This document shows, piece by piece, positions 1 through 7,549 of a DNA stretch of 64,000 nt. The translations under genes and the position numbers were made by a program. Position 1 is the first letter of the stretch. Each line of letters starts with the position of its first letter. Location: positions 310,001 through 374,000 of the forward strand of contig NZ_CP054212.1 of the NCBI RefSeq assembly GCF_013285385.1, written 5' to 3'. This DNA comes from Paramixta manurensis. Its GTDB lineage: Bacteria; Pseudomonadota; Gammaproteobacteria; Enterobacterales; Enterobacteriaceae. Under the pieces are notes generated by a model, which was not told the origin of the DNA, did not search any database, and worked only from the letters and a program-made list of their open reading frames with translations.

Positions 1-207
1 TGGGTGAAAGTTGTGCCGAACGATCGCGAACTCAGCATGCGTGAACTGACGCCTGCCGCAGTGACCGGTACGCTTACCACGCCGGTTGGGCGGTTACGTA
101 AATTGAACATGGGGCCGGAATATCTTTCTGCCTTTACGGTTGGAGACCAACTGTTATGGGGCGCTGCTGAACCGTTGCGCCGCATGCTGCGTTTACTGGT
201 CGACTAA
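1..207 (+). CDS. asd: Aspartate-semialdehyde dehydrogenase, C-terminal fragment
   Basis: Only the last 68 residues are inside the window; the gene enters from the left edge in frame 1 and ends with TAA at 205-207. The visible segment (VVPNDRELSMRELTPAAVTG, then a GNxxP-type tail ending LRRMLRLLVD) is the conserved C-terminus of the gamma-proteobacterial enzyme that reduces aspartyl phosphate to aspartate semialdehyde, for lysine/diaminopimelate, methionine and threonine synthesis. asd lying just upstream of glgB in the same direction is the usual enterobacterial order, which supports the call. Catalytic residues lie outside the window, so activity cannot be judged here. Confidence 0.93.
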   Translation, partial: WVKVVPNDRELSMRELTPAAVTGTLTTPVGRLRKLNMGPEYLSAFTVGDQLLWGAAEPLRRMLRLLVD

Positions 208-216
208 CTCTATCTT

Positions 217-235
217 GGGCGGCGTTCTGCCGCCC
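217..235 (+). terminator. Hairpin after asd
   Basis: GGGCGGC (217-223), loop GTTCT, GCCGCCC (229-235): a perfect 7-bp GC stem starting 10 nt after the asd stop. The following bases are pyrimidine-rich (ACTTCTGTCC) but there is no clean U-tract, so it may terminate weakly or only protect the 3' end. Confidence 0.55.
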
Positions 236-568
236 ACTTCTGTCCTCGCGGTGGTTTCTTCCTCGCTTCTCCTCCCGGCTTTCACTCTGCTGTACTGAAC
301 GTGCCTTTTTATCTTTGCGGTTAATTATTTTTTGCAAACTTCACCGGCTTATGGCGGGCCTTGTCTATGCTTAAAAGTATTGCGCTGGAATTTGATGGGT
401 TGTGCTTTCCGAACTGAATGTTATTGCGTGCTGCAAGGGGTATTTTCACCACCGGATGGCGGCCTCCTCGTTGATACGCTGATGGCTCAATAAAGAGTAG
501 TGCATTCAATAATCTATTTTAATTCAATCGATTATTGCATCGTCTACCGGTATCACAGGAAGAAAGAC
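236..568 (+). other. asd-glgB intergenic region
   Basis: About 330 bp with no credible gene on either strand; the open frames here are short and lack family resemblance. It must hold the glgB promoter, but I see no confident -35/-10 pair. The main structure is an inverted repeat CAATAATC (507-514) / GATTATTG (530-537) with a 15-nt AT-rich spacer, ending 31 bp before the glgB start. Confidence 0.5.
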
Positions 569-2752
569 ATGTCAGAGCTACCCGATCGGCAAACGATCAA
601 TGCCATTATTTCCGGCTATTATGCCGACCCTTTTTCTCTACTGGGGATGCACCAAACCGAAGCGGGCCTCGAAGTCCGCGCATTGTTGCCGGACGCTTCG
701 GAGGTTTGGGTAATTGAAACTAGCACCGGACGTAAATGCGTCCAGTTAAAATGCCTTGATTCACGAGGTTTTTTTTGCGCTGTGGTGCCACGGCGTAAGA
801 ATCTTTTCCGCTATCAATTGGCCGTAACCTGGCACGGCGAACAGAACCTGATTGATGATGCTTATCGCTTTGGCCCATTGCTCAAAGAGCTGGATAGCTG
901 GCTATTGTCGGAAGGCACCCATTTGCGGCCTTACGAAACCCTTGGCGCACATGCTGATGTCATTGATGGCGTGACCGGTACGCGTTTTTCTTTGTGGGCG
1001 CCAAACGCGCGGCGCGTCTCGGTGGTCGGTGAGTTTAACTATTGGGACGGGCGCCGCCATCCGATGCGTTTTCGTGCGGAAAGCGGCGTCTGGGAGCTGT
1101 TTGTTCCGGCGGCCCGCAATGGTCAACTGTATAAGTTTGAGATTATTGATGCGTTTGGTCAGCTACGTTTGAAGGCCGATCCTTTCGCGTTTGAGGCGCA
1201 AATGCGCCCACAAACCGCCTCCATGATCTGTGGTTTGCCGGAAAAAGTCGAAATGCGCGCCGATCGGAAGGCCGCTAACGCTTTCGATGCGCCGATTTCT
1301 ATTTATGAAGTCCATCTGGGCTCTTGGCGCCGCCATACGGATAATAATTTCTGGCTAAGTTACAAAGAGTTAGCCGAGCAGTTAGTTCCCTATGTGAAAG
1401 AAATGGGTTTCACCCATATTGAGCTGCTTCCGATTAATGAACATCCGTTTGACGGTAGCTGGGGCTACCAGCCTCTGGGAATGTACGCGCCAACCCGCCG
1501 TTTCGGGACGCGCGACGAGTTCCGCTATTTTATTGCCTGCGCGCATGAAGCTGGCCTCAATGTTTTGCTGGATTGGGTTCCTGGTCACTTTCCTTCCGAT
1601 GATTTTGGTCTGGCGAAGTTTGACGGTACCGAACTCTATGAGCACAGCGACCCGCGTGAAGGTTATCAGCAGGATTGGAATACGCTGATCTATAACTTTG
1701 GTCGGCGTGAAGTCAGTAATTATCTGGCAGGCAATGCACTGTACTGGATGGAGCGCTTCGGGATCGACGGCTTGCGCGTGGATGCGGTGGCTTCGATGAT
1801 TTATCGCGACTATAGCCGGGCAGAAGGCGAATGGATCCCCAATCATTATGGCGGACGCGAAAACCTCGAAGCGATCTCCTTCCTACGCTATACCAATCGT
1901 ACTTTGGGCCATGCTGCGCCGGGCAGTATTACCATCGCGGAAGAATCAACCGATTTCCCCGGCGTGTCGCGACCGCCGGAAGCCGGTGGCCTTGGTTTTT
2001 GGTTTAAGTGGAACCTTGGCTGGATGCACGACACGCTCGATTACATGAAGCTTGATCCCGTCTACCGTTGCTATCACCACAATCTAATGACTTTCGGCAT
2101 GTTGTATAACCATACCGAAAACTTCGTCTTACCGCTGTCGCACGATGAAGTCGTGCATGGTAAGCGTTCGATCCTCGATCGTATGCCGGGCGACGCCTGG
2201 CAGAAATTTGCTAACTTACGCGCCTATTACGCCTGGATGTGGGCTTTCCCCGGCAAGAAACTGCTGTTTATGGGCAATGAGTTCGCCCAAGGTAAAGAGT
2301 GGAACCATGATGTCAGCCTGGATTGGCATCTGTTGGAAGGGGAAGACAACTGGCATCACGGCGTACAGCGCCTGGTGCGCGATCTTAACCTGACTTACCG
2401 CCATTACACCCCGCTGCATCAACTGGATTTCGATCCGGACGGCTTCGAATGGCTGGTGGTGGATGATCATGAAAACTCAGTATTGATTTTTGTGCGCCGC
2501 GATCGCGCAGGTAATGAAGTGATTGTCGCCAGTAACTTTACGCCGGTGGTGCGTCACAACTATCGTTTTGGCATTAATCAGCCCGGCAACTGGCGTGAGG
2601 TGATCAATACCGACTCCGCGCATTATCACGGCGGCCAGGTCAGTAATGGCACTGTCGCCAGCCAGCCTATCGCCAGCCATCAGCGCCAACATTCGTTAAG
2701 CCTTTCATTACCGCCTCTGGCCACACTGTGGCTGGTAAGGGAGGCGGAATGA
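569..2752 (+). CDS. glgB: 1,4-alpha-glucan branching enzyme GlgB
   Basis: Cuts alpha-1,4-glucan chains and reattaches them as alpha-1,6 branches during glycogen synthesis; cytoplasmic, GH13 family. The 727-residue product matches the E. coli length (728). An N-terminal CBM48-like module precedes the TIM barrel. Catalytic residues are visible at the expected places: nucleophile Asp405 in GLRVDAVAS, acid/base Glu458 in ITIAEES, and Asp526 in LPLSHDEVVHGK. I chose ATG 569 (MSELPDRQ) because it follows a Shine-Dalgarno AGGAAGAAAG at 557-566 and aligns with the family N-terminus; the frame stays open upstream to 500. The stop overlaps the glgX start (ATGA), so the two are translationally coupled. 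First gene of glgBXCAP. Confidence 0.98.
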   Translation: MSELPDRQTINAIISGYYADPFSLLGMHQTEAGLEVRALLPDASEVWVIETSTGRKCVQLKCLDSRGFFCAVVPRRKNLFRYQLAVTWHGEQNLIDDAYRFGPLLKELDSWLLSEGTHLRPYETLGAHADVIDGVTGTRFSLWAPNARRVSVVGEFNYWDGRRHPMRFRAESGVWELFVPAARNGQLYKFEIIDAFGQLRLKADPFAFEAQMRPQTASMICGLPEKVEMRADRKAANAFDAPISIYEVHLGSWRRHTDNNFWLSYKELAEQLVPYVKEMGFTHIELLPINEHPFDGSWGYQPLGMYAPTRRFGTRDEFRYFIACAHEAGLNVLLDWVPGHFPSDDFGLAKFDGTELYEHSDPREGYQQDWNTLIYNFGRREVSNYLAGNALYWMERFGIDGLRVDAVASMIYRDYSRAEGEWIPNHYGGRENLEAISFLRYTNRTLGHAAPGSITIAEESTDFPGVSRPPEAGGLGFWFKWNLGWMHDTLDYMKLDPVYRCYHHNLMTFGMLYNHTENFVLPLSHDEVVHGKRSILDRMPGDAWQKFANLRAYYAWMWAFPGKKLLFMGNEFAQGKEWNHDVSLDWHLLEGEDNWHHGVQRLVRDLNLTYRHYTPLHQLDFDPDGFEWLVVDDHENSVLIFVRRDRAGNEVIVASNFTPVVRHNYRFGINQPGNWREVINTDSAHYHGGQVSNGTVASQPIASHQRQHSLSLSLPPLATLWLVREAE

Positions 2753-4728
2753 GCCATCTACAGGCGGGGAAACCGTTGCCGCAAGGTGCCAGCTACGATG
2801 GAAAAGGGGTGAATTTCACGCTGTTTTCACAACATGCGCAACGCGTGGAACTGTGCCTGTTTGATGCGCACGGAACCGAAACGCGCTATGACCTGCCGGC
2901 GCGAACCGATGACAGATGGCATGGTTATTTTCCGGCGTTAAAACCCGGCCAGCGTTACGGCTATCGCGTGCATGGCCCGTGGCAGCCTCGCGAGGGACAT
3001 CGCTTTAATCCGGCGAAACTGTTGGTTGATCCTTGCGCCCGTGAGGTTGAAGGCGAGGTGACAGACGACGCGCTGTTTTACGGCGGCGAATGGGAGATTG
3101 ATACGCGTGACAACGCCGCGATTGCGCCGAAAAGCGTGGTAGTAGCCGATGATTTTGACTGGGAGGAGGATGTTGCGCCGCGTGTGCCCTGGGGTAAAAC
3201 GGTAATTTATGAAGCGCATGTGCGTGGCTTGAGCAAGTTACATCCGGCGCTTCCCGAAGCACTGCGTGGCACCTATGCGGCGTTGGGGCATCCAGTGATG
3301 GTGGAATATTTAACCCAATTGGGTATCACCACACTTGAACTGTTGCCGGTCGCGCACTTTGCCAGTGAGCCACGGCTATTGCGTTTGGGGTTAAGCAATT
3401 ACTGGGGATACAACCCCTTCGCCCTTTGGGCGCCCGATCCGCGTTACGCATCGAAAGGCGCAAATGCGCGCCATGAGCTCCAGCAGGCAGTTAAAAATCT
3501 GCATGCCGTTGGCATTGAGGTGGTGCTAGATGTGGTGTTTAACCACACCGCCGAATTAGAGGAGATTGGGCCGACAATTTCTCAGCGCGGTATTGATAAC
3601 GCCAGCTATTACTGGTTAACGGAAAATGGCGAATATCACAACTGGACCGGCTGCGGTAACACCCTGAATTTAAGCCATCCACAGGTTCAGGCATGGGCGC
3701 TGGATTGTTTGCGTCATTGGGTTGAAACCTACCATGTAGATGGCTTTCGTTTCGATTTAGCCACGGTCTTAGGGCGTGCGCCTGATTATCAGTCGCAGGC
3801 GGTCTTCTTCTCCGCCCTGCGTGCCTGCCCAATCCTGTCACAAGTCAAACTGATTGCTGAACCCTGGGATATCGGCCCGGGCGGTTATCAAGTGGGTCAT
3901 TTCCCACCGCCATTTAGTGAATGGAACGACCATTTCCGCGACGCGATGCGGCGTTTTTGGCTCCACGGTCAACCTGACATGGGGGAGTTTGCCCGCCGGT
4001 TTGCCGCGTCCAGCGATCTCTTTCAACGCGAGGGGCGTTTACCCTCCGCAACCATCAACCTGATTACCGCCCATGATGGTTTCACATTGTGTGATGTAGT
4101 GAGTTTTGCACGCAAACATAATGAGGCTAACGGTGAAGATAATCGTGATGGTAGCAACGGTAACTTTAGCCATAACCACGGCGCAGAGGGGCTGAATGTC
4201 ACGCAAACGGTGCTTGAGCGCCGCCGTCGCAGCGTACACGCGTTGCTCACTTCGCTATTACTGGCGCAGGGTACGCCAATGCTGCTGGCCGGTGATGAGC
4301 ACGGCCATAGTCAGCATGGAAATAACAACGCCTATTGCCAGGATAACCCCCTGACCTGGTTGGATTGGCGTCATAACGATAACGGTTTATTTGATTTCAC
4401 CGTCGCGCTAATCCAGTTGCGTCGCCGTATACCGGCGCTGACGCAGGACGTCTGGTGGCAAGAGGGCGATGGGAACGTTCAATGGTTGAGCGCCAGCGGG
4501 CAGCCACTGAACCATGAGGAGTGGGAACAGGGTGTGCATCGTATGCAGATCCTGCTTTCCGGGCGCTGGCTGATAACAATAAACGCCACTGAAGACGTGA
4601 GCGACATCGCACTACCAGACGGGGAGTGGCGCGCCATTCCTCCTTTCGCCGGGGATGATAACCCGATCCTGTCAACTGTCTGGCATGGACCCGCGCATGG
4701 CGTCAGCGTGTTCCAAAAGCAAGCATAA
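2749..4728 (+). CDS. glgX: Glycogen debranching enzyme GlgX
   Basis: Hydrolyses alpha-1,6 branches of phosphorylase-limit glycogen, releasing short maltodextrins for MalQ/MalP. 659 residues against 657 in E. coli. GH13 residues are intact: Asp336 (GFRFDLATV), Glu371 (LIAEPWD) and Asp443 (TAHDGFTL). An N-terminal CBM48-type domain (about 20-110) is followed by the barrel. The start ATG 2749 overlaps the glgB stop in ATGA, which fixes it over the in-frame GTG-type starts upstream. It ends 10 nt before glgC, whose Shine-Dalgarno sequence lies within and just after the glgX stop codon. Confidence 0.98.
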   Translation: MSHLQAGKPLPQGASYDGKGVNFTLFSQHAQRVELCLFDAHGTETRYDLPARTDDRWHGYFPALKPGQRYGYRVHGPWQPREGHRFNPAKLLVDPCAREVEGEVTDDALFYGGEWEIDTRDNAAIAPKSVVVADDFDWEEDVAPRVPWGKTVIYEAHVRGLSKLHPALPEALRGTYAALGHPVMVEYLTQLGITTLELLPVAHFASEPRLLRLGLSNYWGYNPFALWAPDPRYASKGANARHELQQAVKNLHAVGIEVVLDVVFNHTAELEEIGPTISQRGIDNASYYWLTENGEYHNWTGCGNTLNLSHPQVQAWALDCLRHWVETYHVDGFRFDLATVLGRAPDYQSQAVFFSALRACPILSQVKLIAEPWDIGPGGYQVGHFPPPFSEWNDHFRDAMRRFWLHGQPDMGEFARRFAASSDLFQREGRLPSATINLITAHDGFTLCDVVSFARKHNEANGEDNRDGSNGNFSHNHGAEGLNVTQTVLERRRRSVHALLTSLLLAQGTPMLLAGDEHGHSQHGNNNAYCQDNPLTWLDWRHNDNGLFDFTVALIQLRRRIPALTQDVWWQEGDGNVQWLSASGQPLNHEEWEQGVHRMQILLSGRWLITINATEDVSDIALPDGEWRAIPPFAGDDNPILSTVWHGPAHGVSVFQKQA

Positions 4729-4738
4729 GGAGTCAGAC

Positions 4739-6031
4739 ATGGTTAAGTTAGAAAGCACCGAGCATCTGATGCTGGCAAGGCAATTGCCAGCGCAAACCGT
4801 CGCCCTGATCCTCGCGGGAGGGCGTGGCACGCGCCTGAAAGATCTCACCGCGAAACGCGCGAAGCCAGCGGTTCATTTTGGCGGCAAGTTCCGTATTATT
4901 GATTTTGCTTTATCCAACTGTCTCAACTCGGGCATCCGCCGCATCGGCGTTATTACGCAATATCAATCGCATACGCTGGTGCAGCATATCCAACGCGGCT
5001 GGTCATTTTTTAATGAAGAGATGAATGAGTTTGTTGATCTCCTACCGGCACAACAACGTTTCTCTACCGAACATTGGTACCGCGGCACTGCCGATGCGGT
5101 GACGCAAAATCTCGATATTATTCGTCGCTATAACGCGCAGTACGTGGTCATTCTGGCAGGCGATCACATCTATAAAATGGATTATTCGCGCATGTTGCTG
5201 GATCACGTGGCGAACGAGGCGAAGTGCACCATTGCCTGTTTGCCGGTGCCGGTTGCTGAAGCCAGCGCGTTTGGCGTAATGGCGGTGGATGACGAAAATA
5301 AAGTGGTAGATTTTGTCGAGAAACCTGCGCAGCCGCCGACGATGCCGGGTGATGATACTCAGGCGCTGGCGAGCATGGGCATTTACGTGTTCAACGCCGA
5401 TTATTTGTATCAGTTACTGGAAGAGGATCTGCAACAGCCACAATCTAACCATGACTTCGGCAAAGACCTGTTGCCCAAGATCGTGGCCAGCGGTGAAGCC
5501 TACGCACACTCCTTTAACCTCTCCTGTGTGCAAAATGACAGTACCGCTCAGCCTTACTGGCGCGATGTTGGGACGCTGGAAGCTTACTGGCGCGCCAACC
5601 TGGATCTGGCCTCGGTTACACCGGATTTGGATATGTATGACCACGAGTGGCCGATCCGCACCCATATGGAACCCTTACCACCGGCTAAATTTGTCCAGGA
5701 TCGTTCCGGCAGCCATGGGATGACGATGAATTCGCTGGTTTCCGGCGGCTGCATTATTTCCGGATCGGTCGTGGTGCATTCGGTGTTGTTCCCACGCGTG
5801 CGCGTCAATTCGTTTTGTAATATCGACTCTTCGGTGCTGTTACCGGATGTGGTTGTCGGGCGCTCGTGTCGCCTGCGTCGTTGCGTCATTGATCGAGCCT
5901 GCGTCCTTCCTGAAGGGATGGTAATAGGCGAAAACCCTGACGAGGATAGCCGTCGTTTCTACCGTTCAGAAGAGGGTATCGTGCTGGTAACGCGCGCGAT
6001 GTTAGCCAAATTGGCTAATCACGCTAGCTAA
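4739..6031 (+). CDS. glgC: Glucose-1-phosphate adenylyltransferase GlgC
   Basis: Makes ADP-glucose from ATP and glucose-1-phosphate, the committed and allosterically controlled step of bacterial glycogen synthesis. 430 residues (E. coli 431). The nucleotidyltransferase signature GGRGTRL is at residues 27-33, and Lys39 of TAKRAK matches the fructose-1,6-bisphosphate activator site of the E. coli enzyme. The C-terminal third carries left-handed beta-helix repeats (SGSVVVHSVLF...). Start ATG 4739 (MVKLESTEHLML) follows AAGGAG, and the frame upstream to 4655 overlaps glgX and is unlikely to be used. The GGA in this ribosome site is the kind of motif CsrA binds in E. coli glgC (inference). Confidence 0.98.
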   Translation: MVKLESTEHLMLARQLPAQTVALILAGGRGTRLKDLTAKRAKPAVHFGGKFRIIDFALSNCLNSGIRRIGVITQYQSHTLVQHIQRGWSFFNEEMNEFVDLLPAQQRFSTEHWYRGTADAVTQNLDIIRRYNAQYVVILAGDHIYKMDYSRMLLDHVANEAKCTIACLPVPVAEASAFGVMAVDDENKVVDFVEKPAQPPTMPGDDTQALASMGIYVFNADYLYQLLEEDLQQPQSNHDFGKDLLPKIVASGEAYAHSFNLSCVQNDSTAQPYWRDVGTLEAYWRANLDLASVTPDLDMYDHEWPIRTHMEPLPPAKFVQDRSGSHGMTMNSLVSGGCIISGSVVVHSVLFPRVRVNSFCNIDSSVLLPDVVVGRSCRLRRCVIDRACVLPEGMVIGENPDEDSRRFYRSEEGIVLVTRAMLAKLANHAS

Positions 6032-6050
6032 CCGACGAAAAAATAGTCGC

Positions 6051-6074
6051 AATCGACGCGAGGATCGCTCGATT
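6051..6074 (+). promoter_or_regulatory. GGA-loop hairpin before glgA
   Basis: AATCGA (6051-6056), bulged C, GCGA, loop GGA (6062-6064), TCGC, TCGATT (6069-6074): a 10-bp stem with one bulge placed 6 nt upstream of the glgA ribosome-binding site AAAGGAG (6081-6087). There is no U-tract, so it is not a terminator. A GGA displayed in a hairpin loop plus another in the Shine-Dalgarno sequence fits a CsrA target. That is inference. Confidence 0.4.
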
Positions 6075-6093
6075 ACCGATAAAGGAGCCGAGA

Positions 6094-7527
6094 ATGCAGG
6101 TTTTACACGTCTGTTCGGAGCTTTTTCCACTGCTTAAAACCGGCGGATTAGCTGATGTAGTTGGGGCATTGCCGGCAGCACAGATCGCTGATGGAACGGA
6201 TACGCGGGTGTTGATTCCCGCCTTTCCCGACCTACGTAAAGGTATCACCGATACGCAAATCGTCGCTGAGCTGCACACATTCGCAGGCTTTGTTCGGCTG
6301 CATTTTGGACATTTTAATGGCGTTGGTATCTATCTGATTGAAGCGCCGGGGCTGTATGACCGCCCCGGTAGCCCGTATCACGACGAATCGCAGTTCGCGT
6401 ATATGGATAACTACCTGCGCTTTGCGCTACTGGGTTGGATGGGATGCGAGTTAGCGTGTGGGCTAGACACGTGGTGGCGACCGGATATTGTCCATGCGCA
6501 TGATTGGCATGCCGGGTTGGCCTGTGCTTATTTGGAAGCACGTGGACGGCCGGCGAAATCGGTATTTACCGTGCATAACCTGGCCTATCAGGGGCTATTT
6601 TCCGCGCATCATCTGGAGCAGATCCAACTGCCTGCTTCATTTATGAATATGCATGGGTTGGAGTTCTACGGACAGATTTCCTATCTCAAGGCCGGTCTCT
6701 ACTATGCCGACCATATTACCGCCGTTAGCCCGACATATGCGCAGGAGATAACCCAGCCAGAGTTTGGTTATGGTATGGAAGCCTTGTTAGAGCAGCGCAT
6801 GCGCGAAGGGCGATTAAGCGGCATCCTGAACGGCGTTGATCCGCTGATTTGGGATCCGGCGCATGACTTGTTATTGAGCGCCCGTTACAACCGGGAAACG
6901 TTAGATGCGAAGGCGGAAAACAAACGCCAATTGCAAATTGCTATGGGGCTAAAAGTGGATGAAAAAGCGCCCATTTTCGCGGTAGTGAGCCGCTTAACCC
7001 GGCAAAAAGGGCTCGATCTGGTACTGGAAGCATTGCCTGGCTTATTAGCGCAGGGCGGTCAGTTAGTGCTATTGGGCGCCGGTGATGCCGTGCTCCAGCA
7101 AGGGTTTCTGGCGGCGGCGGCTGAGCATCCGGGCAGCGTTGGCGTGCAAATTGGCTATCATGAGGCTTTTTCTCATCGCATTATCGGCGGCGCCGATGTC
7201 ATTATGGTTCCGAGCCGTTTTGAACCCTGCGGATTAACGCAACTTTATGGGTTGAAATATGGCACGCTACCGTTGGTTCGTCGAACCGGTGGGTTGGCGG
7301 ATACGGTGAATGATAGTTCGCTGGAAAATCTGGCAGACGGTGTCGCCAGCGGGTTCAGTTTTGAAGACAGTAACGCCTGGTCGCTGCTCCGTGCGATCCG
7401 GCGCGCCTTTGTGTTGTGGTCCCGTCCTTCACTGTGGCGCTATGTTCAGCGTCAGGCAATGGGGATGGATTTTAGCTGGCAGGTAGCCGCACAGGCTTAC
7501 CGCGATCTCTATCAACGCTTGCTGTAA
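6094..7527 (+). CDS. glgA: Glycogen synthase GlgA
   Basis: Transfers glucose from ADP-glucose to growing alpha-1,4-glucan; GT5 family, GT-B fold. Exactly 477 residues, as in E. coli. The ADP-glucose binding motif KTGGLA is at residues 15-20 and the C-terminal Rossmann domain carries SRFEPCGLTQLYGLKYG with the conserved Glu. Start ATG 6094 follows AAAGGAG with 6-nt spacing. It is separated from glgC by 62 nt that hold a stable hairpin, the largest gap inside this operon, and is followed after 22 nt by glgP. No missing motifs. Confidence 0.98.
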   Translation: MQVLHVCSELFPLLKTGGLADVVGALPAAQIADGTDTRVLIPAFPDLRKGITDTQIVAELHTFAGFVRLHFGHFNGVGIYLIEAPGLYDRPGSPYHDESQFAYMDNYLRFALLGWMGCELACGLDTWWRPDIVHAHDWHAGLACAYLEARGRPAKSVFTVHNLAYQGLFSAHHLEQIQLPASFMNMHGLEFYGQISYLKAGLYYADHITAVSPTYAQEITQPEFGYGMEALLEQRMREGRLSGILNGVDPLIWDPAHDLLLSARYNRETLDAKAENKRQLQIAMGLKVDEKAPIFAVVSRLTRQKGLDLVLEALPGLLAQGGQLVLLGAGDAVLQQGFLAAAAEHPGSVGVQIGYHEAFSHRIIGGADVIMVPSRFEPCGLTQLYGLKYGTLPLVRRTGGLADTVNDSSLENLADGVASGFSFEDSNAWSLLRAIRRAFVLWSRPSLWRYVQRQAMGMDFSWQVAAQAYRDLYQRLL

Positions 7528-7549
7528 CCAGAACTTGGGATACTAGTTT

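Noticed and set aside
1382..1846. 154-codon frame antisense to glgB
   Set aside because: It lies wholly within the catalytic core of GlgB, with no ribosome site or domain.
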